A stretch of DNA of 64,000 nucleotides, taken from the NCBI GenBank assembly GCA_964423205.1, contig CAYRDX010000014.1:15136-79135 (forward strand), given 5' to 3'. A program made the translations under genes and the position numbers. Source of the DNA: UBA6168 sp964423205 (GTDB lineage Bacteria > Bacteroidota > Bacteroidia > Chitinophagales > Saprospiraceae). Position 1 is the first letter of the stretch; each line of letters opens with the position of its first letter. Under the pieces are notes generated by a model that did not search any database, was not told where the DNA came from, and was given only the letters and a program-made list of their open reading frames with translations. Below are positions 7,229 to 15,039 of the stretch, piece after piece.

Positions 7229-7246
7229 GTTTAGTTATTACTAAAC
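7229..7246. promoter_or_regulatory. Palindromic operator of the TAC operon
   Basis: GTTTAGT (7229-7235) and ACTAAAC (7240-7246) form a perfect 7-bp inverted repeat around TATT, about 37 bases upstream of the toxin start. It is the natural candidate binding site for the XRE antitoxin dimer. Inference from symmetry and position. Confidence 0.65.
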
Positions 7247-7645
7247 TTTAGTGTGATTTTTAGAAAAAATTGCACCGAAATGACTTTTTACTTCCTAAAA
7301 ATTCATGCACAATTATCATAAAAAAGGCTTGTTGCGCTTTTCACCAGTTCAGGTCTTATGCTGTTTTATGCTTTCAGGGTAATTCATGATTGGTTTCTCT
7401 ATCCTCTCCCCACACCACTGATATTCTCCTTCTTATTTTCTCCTCATAGATGTCGAAGAGCTCTGGTCCGCTAACCCTCGAAGGTGGCGACTATGTACTG
7501 AAGAAATAAAAATCAGGCACAGGGGTATTTACTTGGGTGCATTTGGAGGGGAAGTTTCCAAAGATTTGACTGAAAGTATTGACATACAATCTACCAATAC
7601 TTAATGCAAAGGTCCCCGATATAAAACATAGGGGGCAGTTTCGTA
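7247..7645. other. Gene-free stretch upstream of the TAC operon
   Basis: About 400 bases between the TAC promoter and the next minus-strand gene. I see no gene, RNA fold or repeat that I can support. It separates the TAC module from the HipA-like remnant operon. Confidence 0.6.
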
Positions 7646-8497
7646 TTAATACTTCTTTTCTGCGGGCACTAACTTTTGAACATCGTGCTGTTCAGCGTAA
7701 TTTTCCAGACGTTCTATTTCGGAGATATCGATATAGGAGAACCAATCTGCGCGTTGCAAATTCTTCCATATTTGATGCTGTTGAGGGAATTCGGATTTGA
7801 ATGGTTCACGTGAAACAACAAACCGTTCTGAAAGAGGAATAGTGTCTTTTACATAATTGAATTTGCTAACATCATTCGTAATGTAGTCTTTGCGCTTTTC
7901 AAGTTCGATTATCTTGACAAAAATCTCCCTTTCATTTTTTCCCACAAAATCCAACTTAACCGGAACTATTAAGCAAGGAAACAGGTCCTGGTTGAGTTCA
8001 AGGTCTTGATTAAATCTGTCCCGTAAGATTACCCTGTCTTTCAGTGCACTGAAAGAGCTTCTGCTTTTCTTACTTTCGATGTAAATACCTTGCTCATCAA
8101 CTAATGTTTTAAAAAGCTGTTCAAAAGTGGCCTGCTGGGTTTCAATCGTAATTGAATTCGGAGCTGAAACTGAAATCACGTTGTTCTTATAATTACTGAT
8201 ATAGTTCAGGTAAGACTTACTAAAAACAGTATTTTGGAGTTTTTCAATAACAGTGAGATGGCTACTGAACAAAGTCTTATCTCCATCATTATCGGCCGCC
8301 AACTTCTGAATACTTTTGACACTGAAACGCAAGCTCCTAAAAACATCTTCTGGTAATAGTTGACTGGCTACTTCAAGTTTATTCTTTGAAAAACCCAAAT
8401 ACAGTCTCTCGTCACTAATTAATAGCAACCCGATAGAGATTTTTTCTTTTATCTCTGGGCGGATAATCGCCGACAGTACTGACAGATACGATGACAT
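7646..8497 (-). CDS. Hypothetical partner of the HipA-like kinase (DUF3037-like)
   Basis: 283 residues, soluble, no signal peptide. The start MSSYLSVLSAIIRPEIKEKISIGLLL resembles the opening of DUF3037 proteins (a short strand, then an R-P and a GV/GL strand), which are often encoded next to HipA_2-type kinases. The rest is helical and unrecognised. Its ATG directly abuts the TAA stop of the kinase remnant (8498), so the two genes were a translationally coupled pair. Since the kinase has lost its N-lobe, this gene may now be an orphan. Confidence 0.6.
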   Translation of the reverse strand: MSSYLSVLSAIIRPEIKEKISIGLLLISDERLYLGFSKNKLEVASQLLPEDVFRSLRFSVKSIQKLAADNDGDKTLFSSHLTVIEKLQNTVFSKSYLNYISNYKNNVISVSAPNSITIETQQATFEQLFKTLVDEQGIYIESKKSRSSFSALKDRVILRDRFNQDLELNQDLFPCLIVPVKLDFVGKNEREIFVKIIELEKRKDYITNDVSKFNYVKDTIPLSERFVVSREPFKSEFPQQHQIWKNLQRADWFSYIDISEIERLENYAEQHDVQKLVPAEKKY

Positions 8498-9004
8498 TTA
8501 TTTACGATTGAATGTGATTTGCAAAATCTCCAAAAAAGATGACCACACTTCTTTTAACCAATTTTCCTCAAATATCGTTTGACGAAGATTGACAACCAAA
8601 ACTTCAGGCTTAATGTTCCAGTCTTCCGGAATCTCAGAAAGTATAGCCTTAAGATGTGAATTACACTTACTAATGCCCGAATAAAATGCATTTTTCAGCC
8701 GTGCAATCTTATCGGCATTTGAAAGCTCTTTTCTTGAAAACAGCATTTGGAAGATTGGAGTGCTTAATAGGGAGTCCCCATCTGTAAGTAACCTTAGTTT
8801 GTCTCCAGGGCTACCGTGATTAAAAATTGCCTGGTGATCGATGGGTACGAAACGGTATCCATTTGTTATATCACAAAGCAGGTTGTAATTATTTGCATTT
8901 CTATCCTCGTTGCTAATCCACAAGTCAAAAAGTGCGATCAGCAATAATTCATCCTTTTTAATGAACAAGTTCTTTTGATAATTTGACATGCCCTCCATCA
9001 ACTT
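8498..9004 (-). pseudogene. HipA-like kinase, N-terminus lost to a MITE
   Basis: The remaining ~168 codons keep the HipA catalytic core: LWISNEDRNANNYNLLCD (Asp/Asn catalytic loop) and VPIDH (metal-binding Asp), followed by a helical C-lobe. The upstream N-lobe with the ATP-binding loop is absent. At 9005 the frame runs into a 162-bp inverted-repeat element, which supplies an ATG at 9037 and 11 foreign residues. DNA beyond the element has stops in this frame and does not continue the kinase, so the missing half was deleted rather than just separated. Most likely non-functional, although a truncated protein could still be made. Confidence 0.68.
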
Positions 9005-9166
9005 AGAGCTTGTTTGGAATTTGGTCACTTGGCTCAAAACGACCCTTTTTCGCCACTTTTTCAGCTTTTTTCAGTCAAGTAGTCCCGCTATTCTCCTTCA
9101 AAAAGCCAAAAAATTGACGAAAAATTTCTCGTTTTTAGCTCAAGCACTAAATCCCAAACAAGCTCT
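9005..9166. mobile_element. 162-bp MITE, copy 1
   Basis: Starts AGAGCTTGTTTGGAATTT and ends AAATCCCAAACAAGCTCT, terminal inverted repeats with one mismatch in 18 bases. There is no ORF of its own. A second copy of exactly 162 bp, with two differences seen, lies at 28044-28205. It interrupts the HipA-like kinase gene. No clear target duplication is visible. The transposase family is unknown. Confidence 0.82.
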
Positions 9167-9180
9167 AAGATAAAAGACGT

Positions 9181-9200
9181 ATCCCGATAGCTATCGGGAT
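9181..9200. repeat. Perfect 20-base palindrome
   Basis: ATCCCGATAGCTATCGGGAT is perfectly self-complementary. This type of palindrome is frequent between genes in some Bacteroidota; here it lies between the MITE and the TacT-like gene. Confidence 0.75.
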
Positions 9201-9380
9201 TTGATTTTATGGAACGCACACGGCTGCTTCACGTCTCGGAAAATCAAAAATCTCATATCATCAATCATATATCGTCAATCAAAAAACAGTCAAATACCAG
9301 AACCAATCGACCCTGAGGTGTAGGGGAGTAATGCAAAAGACCAGGAAGAAAGGTCGGACTATGAAAACTGATGTGATTCA

Positions 9381-9884
9381 TCACACAAACAACTGTGCGA
9401 TGGTTTTCATAGTCAGAAACATCTTGCCGCTGTCCGGTAGTTTTATAAAGCCGAATTTCGCATAAAAGGCTTCGGCAGCTTCGTCCAGCGGGTCGACGAC
9501 TACTGCGATTGAACCGATGGTCGCACTGGCCAGGTAACTCCGCTTCAATGCATCAATCAGCAGTATTTTACCAATGCCATGTCCTTGAAAGCGGGTATCG
9601 GTCGCCAGCCGGCCGAGCAAGGTAGCGGGAAGATAGCGGTATGACCTGGGAAGTTTTTTTCTGACAGCTTCCGGCACCTGGTCTAAAGGAATGCTGGCAT
9701 TGGAAAGGGTGTAATAACCTTGTATGAGTTTGCTTTCTTTGTCTTTCAGTACGAAACAGGCGGCCAATTTTCTTTTGATGTCCTGTCCAGCCTGCTTGTG
9801 CAGGTATTCATCGAGTAAGTCTTTTCCACATGAAAAGTCTGACTTTGGATGGGCGGGGCTGAGGGGTTCTGTACGGAAATTCAT
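9381..9884 (-). CDS. GNAT acetyltransferase toxin (TacT-like)
   Basis: 167 residues, the size of TacT/AtaT toxins that acetylate aminoacyl-tRNA and block translation. The GNAT acetyl-CoA loop is seen in LGRLATDTRFQGHGIGKILL (Q/R-x-x-G-x-G/A type), followed by the VVVDPLDEAAEAFYAKFGF segment typical of this toxin family. The N-terminal FSCGKDLLDEYLHKQAGQD is also characteristic. Its start overlaps the antitoxin stop by 4 bases (9881-9884), so the two are co-translated. It is a complete type II module. Confidence 0.9.
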   Translation of the reverse strand: MNFRTEPLSPAHPKSDFSCGKDLLDEYLHKQAGQDIKRKLAACFVLKDKESKLIQGYYTLSNASIPLDQVPEAVRKKLPRSYRYLPATLLGRLATDTRFQGHGIGKILLIDALKRSYLASATIGSIAVVVDPLDEAAEAFYAKFGFIKLPDSGKMFLTMKTIAQLFV

Positions 9885-10168
9885 TGGCTGAGCAGCTCAT
9901 TATGCAGTTTAGCCGCTTCCTTCAGAGCAGCATTTGGACTCTCAGGATTCATGACGGCAGAAAAGAATAACTCCTCGTCTCTGCGCGAGGCAAGTATCAT
10001 TTCGCTTTCTTCAATGATTTCTTTAGCCTTTTCTTTTGCGGCTGCCAGGATAAACTCAGTAAGGCTGCGGAAGCCACCTAGTTTTACGGCTCTTTCAAAG
10101 AGCTTCTTCTGCTCTACGGGCAATCTGGTATCAAACCTGGCTGTTTTTTCAATGTTTGTATCTGACAT
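9881..10168 (-). CDS. DUF1778 / TacA-like ribbon-helix-helix antitoxin
   Basis: 95 residues from the ATG at 10168 (MSDTNIEKTARFDTRLP); the longer frame to 10210 adds residues that do not fit the family. The N-terminal ARFDTRLPVEQKKLFERAVKLGGFRSLTEFIL is the DUF1778 ribbon-helix-helix DNA-binding domain. The C-terminus wraps and inhibits the GNAT toxin. The region upstream carries direct repeats of GGTAATAT (about 10193 and 10216) that could be operator sites for autoregulation. Confidence 0.88.
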   Translation of the reverse strand: MSDTNIEKTARFDTRLPVEQKKLFERAVKLGGFRSLTEFILAAAKEKAKEIIEESEMILASRRDEELFFSAVMNPESPNAALKEAAKLHNELLSQ

Positions 10169-10732
10169 CTCAATAATTTTGGGACAAATGTACGGTAATA
10201 TTCCGCACAAGGCAAGGTAATATACGGGAATAATCTGTACAAATCGAGTATATTATTTTTCAAGACAAACAAAACGAGTCAACTCCTATTTTACTTTCGT
10301 CAGAGCACTTTTCTTCCTCTCAACCTCAGCCTCTGTTCGAACCACATTTTTTCTTTTGGTAGAAACTGCACCGGTGAGAATTTAAAGGCGTTGCTGTAAC
10401 CCTTGAACATGAAATCAAACTTTGCTATTGAAATCATTTAGACAAAGTGAGTTGAGTCAAATGGCAATATGTGGTCTACCGTCGGTCCTATCAAACGTAG
10501 TATAACTGTCCGTTACCCCCCCCCAACTCAATTCATGGGACAGTGTCCCACTTTTTTGAAAAACGAGGTAAAGTTTCCTCATGTAAGAAGGTTGGAACGG
10601 CCAAACCCCTTTCCATAGGCCAAAGCGCCCCCATCCCACAATCCCTCTTTAACTCACCCTTCCTTTTACCTACATTTGTCGGAAGACAATAGCGTGGCAA
10701 ATTTTCGATTCTATTAATCCGCAACTCCGATT
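10169..10732. other. Gene-poor stretch before the methyltransferase
   Basis: About 560 bases. It contains GGTAATAT direct repeats near the antitoxin promoter and a C9 homopolymer near 10516-10524. A perfect odd palindrome TGGGACA-G-TGTCCCA lies at 10536-10550. A 45-codon minus-strand frame (10437-10300) has protein-like composition but no support. Confidence 0.6.
10536..10550. repeat. Perfect inverted repeat TGGGACA-N-TGTCCCA
   Basis: 7-bp arms around one G, about 185 bases upstream of the methyltransferase gene. It could be a regulator site or a mobile-element remnant; no element is recognisable around it. Confidence 0.55.
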
Positions 10733-12349
10733 ATGCGTGACCTTTTAAATGAATGGAGTGAAATGTTTGGCAAAGCCGAAGGTACCAACCGCCTTTTGAA
10801 AAAGCCAGTTTTTACCAACTTCAGGCGATACGACCAAGAGGGTGTCGATGAGGTTACTGAACTCAAATCTGTTGACAACCTGCTGTTAAAAGGAGACAAC
10901 CTGCCCATTTTACATTCCCTGCTGAAAAACTACAAGGGAAAAATTAAACTCATCTACATTGACCCTCCCTACAACACGGGGAATGACAGCTTTGTGTATA
11001 ACGACAAGTTTGTACATGCAGCGTGGTTGACTTTCATGAAGAACCGCTTGAAAGTGGCCAAAAAACTGTTGCATCCGGAAGGGGCCCTTTTTATTCAGAT
11101 TGATGACAATGAAATGGCCTATCTGAAAGTGTTGTGCGATGAAATATTTGGCAGAGAAAATTTCAAAGAATGTATTTCTGTGAAGAACGGCACCGAAAGT
11201 GGGGTGAATGCCATCAACGTAACCAGGGGGGAAAGACTGTTCAAGGTCAAAGAGCACATTTTGTATTATGCAAAAGACAAGTCCCTTCATCGATTTAATC
11301 CTCTTTTCGTAAAAGCAGTTTCATACAATCAAAGCTACAGGTTTGAGCTGATGAAGAATAAAGAGGGTTACTTCGTAAAGGATGTGTACAAGGATATTTT
11401 GTTAAAACTGTTCCATCGTGATTCCCTCCACGGCCTGACGAAAGAACAGAAGTTTTTGTTTAACGCCACTTTTGAGGAGTATTGTTTGGCAAAAAGTGAT
11501 GCCATCTATGCGCTGAAATCGGATATCCAAAAATCCGGTTCCGCCTTTAAGACATTGGCTGCAGAGAACAAAAGGAAAGGCATCGTAGAAGAATACCAAA
11601 CCTACGATGGCAGAATGATTCTCGTGTACCAGGGAGCCATGCTTACCCCTTTAAAGGAAAGAATAGTGGAGGAAAACGGCACCAAATATTACGGCACCCT
11701 TGTTAGCGACTTTTGGGGGGATATCGGAGCTACTCCTTCCATGGAGGGTGGTGTCAATCTGAAAGCTGGAAAGAAACCAGAAAAACTCCTGAAACGCATA
11801 ATCAACCTGTGCTCAGAGGAAAATGACCTTGTACTCGACTTTTTTCTGGGCAGTGGAACGACGGCAGCAACTGCATTAAAAATGAAAAGGCGCTTCATCG
11901 GAATCGAGTTGAATGATTACGGAGATAACGACAGTCTGGTCAGATTGCAGAATGTAATTGCAGGTGAACAAAGTGGCATCAGCAAAGACAGTGATGTAAC
12001 CTGGTCAGGAGGCGGTTCTTTTATTTCCGCAGAAATCAAAAGCCTGAATGAAACATTTGAACAGGAGTTAGAACAGTGTAAACAGGAAAAGGACATTGAT
12101 TCATTGTTGGATAAAGTACTTCTAATAGGTAATCCCGATTCGAAACGCTTAAAGGTTAAGTTTGACCAGTTTCATGCCCGATATGCGGGATTGGATTTTG
12201 GTGAAAAAAAGCTGCTCCTCAAGGGGTTGTTGGATAAGTATCAATTTTTCCTGCCCTATTCCGCCATGGAAAATCCACAGTTTATGATTGATGAAAAGAC
12301 AAAGAAGCTCAATCATCAATTCTACAGAGTTTCATTTAAGAAAGAATAG
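10733..12349 (+). CDS. Type III-like adenine-specific DNA methyltransferase (Mod), orphan
   Basis: 538 residues. The beta-class order is clear: catalytic DPPY (residues 77-80, in YIDPPYNTGND) precedes the SAM-binding VLDFFLGSG (367-375). KLIYIDPPYNTGND and the WLTFMKNRL helix are typical of type III Mod proteins. The long middle region (about 130-330) would be the target-recognition domain. A TAA lies in frame 24 bases upstream, so the ATG at 10733 is the real start. No Res helicase/nuclease subunit is present on either side; the next gene is a membrane protein. This is therefore an orphan Mod, which could mark sites for regulation or protect against an invading system. The N-terminus is shorter than in classical type III Mod. 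Confidence 0.9.
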   Translation: MRDLLNEWSEMFGKAEGTNRLLKKPVFTNFRRYDQEGVDEVTELKSVDNLLLKGDNLPILHSLLKNYKGKIKLIYIDPPYNTGNDSFVYNDKFVHAAWLTFMKNRLKVAKKLLHPEGALFIQIDDNEMAYLKVLCDEIFGRENFKECISVKNGTESGVNAINVTRGERLFKVKEHILYYAKDKSLHRFNPLFVKAVSYNQSYRFELMKNKEGYFVKDVYKDILLKLFHRDSLHGLTKEQKFLFNATFEEYCLAKSDAIYALKSDIQKSGSAFKTLAAENKRKGIVEEYQTYDGRMILVYQGAMLTPLKERIVEENGTKYYGTLVSDFWGDIGATPSMEGGVNLKAGKKPEKLLKRIINLCSEENDLVLDFFLGSGTTAATALKMKRRFIGIELNDYGDNDSLVRLQNVIAGEQSGISKDSDVTWSGGGSFISAEIKSLNETFEQELEQCKQEKDIDSLLDKVLLIGNPDSKRLKVKFDQFHARYAGLDFGEKKLLLKGLLDKYQFFLPYSAMENPQFMIDEKTKKLNHQFYRVSFKKE

Positions 12350-12506
12350 AACCAATGTGGTTAAATCTCTAAAAATGGCATCCCAGTTTTTATGTTGCCA
12401 GCTGTACAAGCCCGTCAAATTTACAGGCCAATGACCTACCGGTTAATTTCCATTTCTACCTTTGTCAGTGCACCTCAATAAGAATCCAGTCACAACTGCT
12501 AAGCAC

Positions 12507-13703
12507 ATGAAAACGGCTGTTCGATACACCTTTCTTTGCCTGATTACCCTTGCTGTTTTGGGCGCCCTTCTGAGAGCACTTCCGTTCATAACTGCTCCAG
12601 GTTTTTCATTTGAAAATCTACGGCATGCCCACTCCCATCTGGCATTTTTGGGATGGGTATATCCTGCTCTTTTTCTGGGGATAGTGCACTTTTTTCTGCC
12701 GTCTGGAACTTTTGAAAAACCCGAATTCAAAAGACTCTTCTGGTGGTCGATGGTAGTGGTGGCCATAATGACCATTGCATTTGCTTTAACGGGATATGGA
12801 CCTGTTTCGATTTCATTGCTCATTCTTCACACGGTTTTAGCTTTCTTTTTTCTGAGAGTCTTTATCAAAAATTGGCAAAGAAGCAGGGCTTTGCTTTCTG
12901 GAAGGTTTTTAATCACAGCTTTCATCTGTTTCATTGTTTCCTCCTTTGGCCCAATAGCTATCCCATACGTCCAGTTTGGGACAGAAGACAGCTTTTACTG
13001 GATGAAATACGCCGTCCATTTTTATCTCTATTTTCAATATGGTGGATGGTTTTTGTTCGGTGTGCTGGCCATACTGCTGAAATCTATTGAAAAAGAAGGC
13101 TTTTATTTCCCTTCCATAAGGATTTCAAGAGCATGGTTCTTCCTGGTGGTGGGTCTGTTGCCCTTGTATTTTTTGGGTACTCCTGTTTTTGGTGAAAGTC
13201 CGGGGCTTAGGACGATTGTTTTGGCCGCAGCCCTTTTATCAGGTCTCGGTATCTATTATTTCATAAGGGATGTTTATCCAGATTTACCGGGCAAAGGTTT
13301 TTCTGGACTGCTCATTCACCTGGTATTGATATTTTTTGCCTCCAAAAACATCATGGAGATTTTGGCCTCCTCGCCAATTATCACAAATGTGACTGCTTAC
13401 CTCAACCATTTTATGGTACTGACTTACCTGCACTGGTTTCTGCTGGGTTTTGTCACCATTTTCTTTTTATGGATGTTCGGAGAAATGGGCTTCGGTCAGG
13501 ATTCTTCCCGATTGAAATGGGTGGGGTTGGCAGTTTTTGGGCTGGGATTCCTGTGTACGGAGTTTTATCTTTTTTCCATGGCACTCAACTCACCTTTGCC
13601 AAATTTCAATGAAGGAGTATTGTTTGGTTCACTACTGATGATGTTGGGGCTGATTATTTTATCATTGCCATATCTTTCTTTAAAAAAGAGATCTTCTATC
13701 TAA
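12507..13703 (+). CDS. Polytopic membrane protein, haem-copper oxidase subunit I-like
   Basis: 398 residues from the ATG at 12507 (MKTAVRYTFLCLITL); the frame also opens from a TTG at 12462, but the hydrophobic start favours the ATG. About 11-12 transmembrane segments. The early RHAHSHLAFLGW and later FMVLTYLHWFLLGF carry histidines in membrane helices, as in proteins related to cytochrome oxidase subunit I found in Bacteroidota. There is no full set of oxidase ligands and no adjacent oxidase subunit genes, so the function is unknown. Transcribed in the same direction as the serine hydrolase and amidohydrolase that follow. Confidence 0.72.
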   Translation: MKTAVRYTFLCLITLAVLGALLRALPFITAPGFSFENLRHAHSHLAFLGWVYPALFLGIVHFFLPSGTFEKPEFKRLFWWSMVVVAIMTIAFALTGYGPVSISLLILHTVLAFFFLRVFIKNWQRSRALLSGRFLITAFICFIVSSFGPIAIPYVQFGTEDSFYWMKYAVHFYLYFQYGGWFLFGVLAILLKSIEKEGFYFPSIRISRAWFFLVVGLLPLYFLGTPVFGESPGLRTIVLAAALLSGLGIYYFIRDVYPDLPGKGFSGLLIHLVLIFFASKNIMEILASSPIITNVTAYLNHFMVLTYLHWFLLGFVTIFFLWMFGEMGFGQDSSRLKWVGLAVFGLGFLCTEFYLFSMALNSPLPNFNEGVLFGSLLMMLGLIILSLPYLSLKKRSSI

Positions 13704-13785
13704 AACAGACAGAGTGTGTCGTATCAGACATACAGCGTAACCAAAATCTGGATTGGTTCTTTACATTTATACCAAAATCACTCTC

Positions 13786-14889
13786 ATGCCAATCCTCATC
13801 TTCATCTTGTTTCTTATGATATTTTCATGCAATCCTGCCAACGACAAATCAGCCATTATGACTTCCAAACTGGACGAGGCCTTTTCTGAATTAGAATCAG
13901 ACAGTCTGGCTGGAGGTTCTATTTTCGTTGAAATGGATGGCAAGGTATTATACAGCAAATCCTTTGGATGCGCTGATTTTGAAACAAAAGAGGCATTTGA
14001 CGAAAACACCGTTTCCAACCTGGGTTCCATATCCAAGACTATTGTTGCTTACGGCATTTTAAAACTGCATGAACAGGGGAAACTCTCTATTGACGACCCC
14101 ATTTCAAAATACTTTCCAGACTTTGTGAATCCGGACATCAGCAGCAGCATCCTTATCAGGCATTTCCTTACCCATACATCCGGGATTCCCGATTCACGAG
14201 AGGTAGTTGAAAACCCCGACTTTTACCTCACCGCCAACGACGAAGAAAATTTCGCCCCTCTTAAAGCCACCACCGCACTTGAGTTTGAGCCCGGCAGCCA
14301 ATGGAATTATTCCAATCCCACATTTAATGGTTTGGCGCTGATTATCGAACAAGTCAGTGGTATGAAATGGCAGGATTACATTGCGGAGCAGATTTTCAAA
14401 CCATCCGGGTTAACCACGAGTACCATTACCGACGGGGCACAACCAGCCTCAGGTGTGGCCCATGCATACATTTACGAAAATGGACAGGCCAAAGAATACG
14501 ACTACGGCGAGTACCCTACTTTTTGTGCCGCCGGCAATGGTGGTGTCTGGAGTTCCATCGAAGAATTGAGGAAATACTATTATGCCATCAAAAAGAATCT
14601 GTTCGTTACCGATAGCAACATGGCCCTGAGTCAAAAGCTTTGGATACCCTCTAACTGGAGTAGGGAGGAGCCTCCCAGTAACGGCATGTCCTGGTTTGTT
14701 TATGAAAAAACAGAGGACCTCCCTTACAAAATGGTTGAGCATACAGGCTCACAGGGCGGCTTCACCGCCATTATGACCATGATTCCTGATAAGGACCTTT
14801 TAATACTCATGTTATTCAACACCCCACGAAAAGTAACTGACCTGAGAGAATTGGTGATCAAACAACTTCAGGAAGCTGGATTTTTATGA
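13786..14889 (+). CDS. Serine hydrolase, beta-lactamase class C/AmpH family, lipoprotein
   Basis: 367 residues from the ATG at 13786 (MPILIFILFLMIFSCNPAND). The signal peptide ends in a lipobox-like FSC, so it is probably a lipoprotein. The serine nucleophile motif SISK (S-x-x-K), YSN (Y-x-N) and HTGSQGG (the KTG-equivalent) are present in the right order and spacing. HFLTHTSGIPD is the typical family segment. Such proteins act as D-alanyl peptidases or esterases; the substrate cannot be predicted. The frame extends to a TTG at 13753, but this would add an unlikely leader. Confidence 0.9.
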   Translation: MPILIFILFLMIFSCNPANDKSAIMTSKLDEAFSELESDSLAGGSIFVEMDGKVLYSKSFGCADFETKEAFDENTVSNLGSISKTIVAYGILKLHEQGKLSIDDPISKYFPDFVNPDISSSILIRHFLTHTSGIPDSREVVENPDFYLTANDEENFAPLKATTALEFEPGSQWNYSNPTFNGLALIIEQVSGMKWQDYIAEQIFKPSGLTTSTITDGAQPASGVAHAYIYENGQAKEYDYGEYPTFCAAGNGGVWSSIEELRKYYYAIKKNLFVTDSNMALSQKLWIPSNWSREEPPSNGMSWFVYEKTEDLPYKMVEHTGSQGGFTAIMTMIPDKDLLILMLFNTPRKVTDLRELVIKQLQEAGFL

Positions 14890-15039
14890 TACAGGTTGAG
14901 TGCATGAAATCACAATAGAGTCTTTGCAGCGACTTCTTTAGCCTCTGTTCAACTTCGCTACTCGCATTATTTGGTTGTGAGCGTTTATTTCATTTGTTTT
15001 GGATATCAATCTGATATAAATCAAGTTCCAATGACTTTT

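Noticed and set aside
7450..7509. 19-codon plus-strand frame MSKSSGPLTLEGGDYVLKK
   Set aside because: Too short and without context; probably chance.
10300..10437. 45-residue minus-strand frame (MISIAKFDFMFKGYSNAFKF...)
   Set aside because: Composition is protein-like, but there is no family, operon partner or promoter; it could be a remnant.
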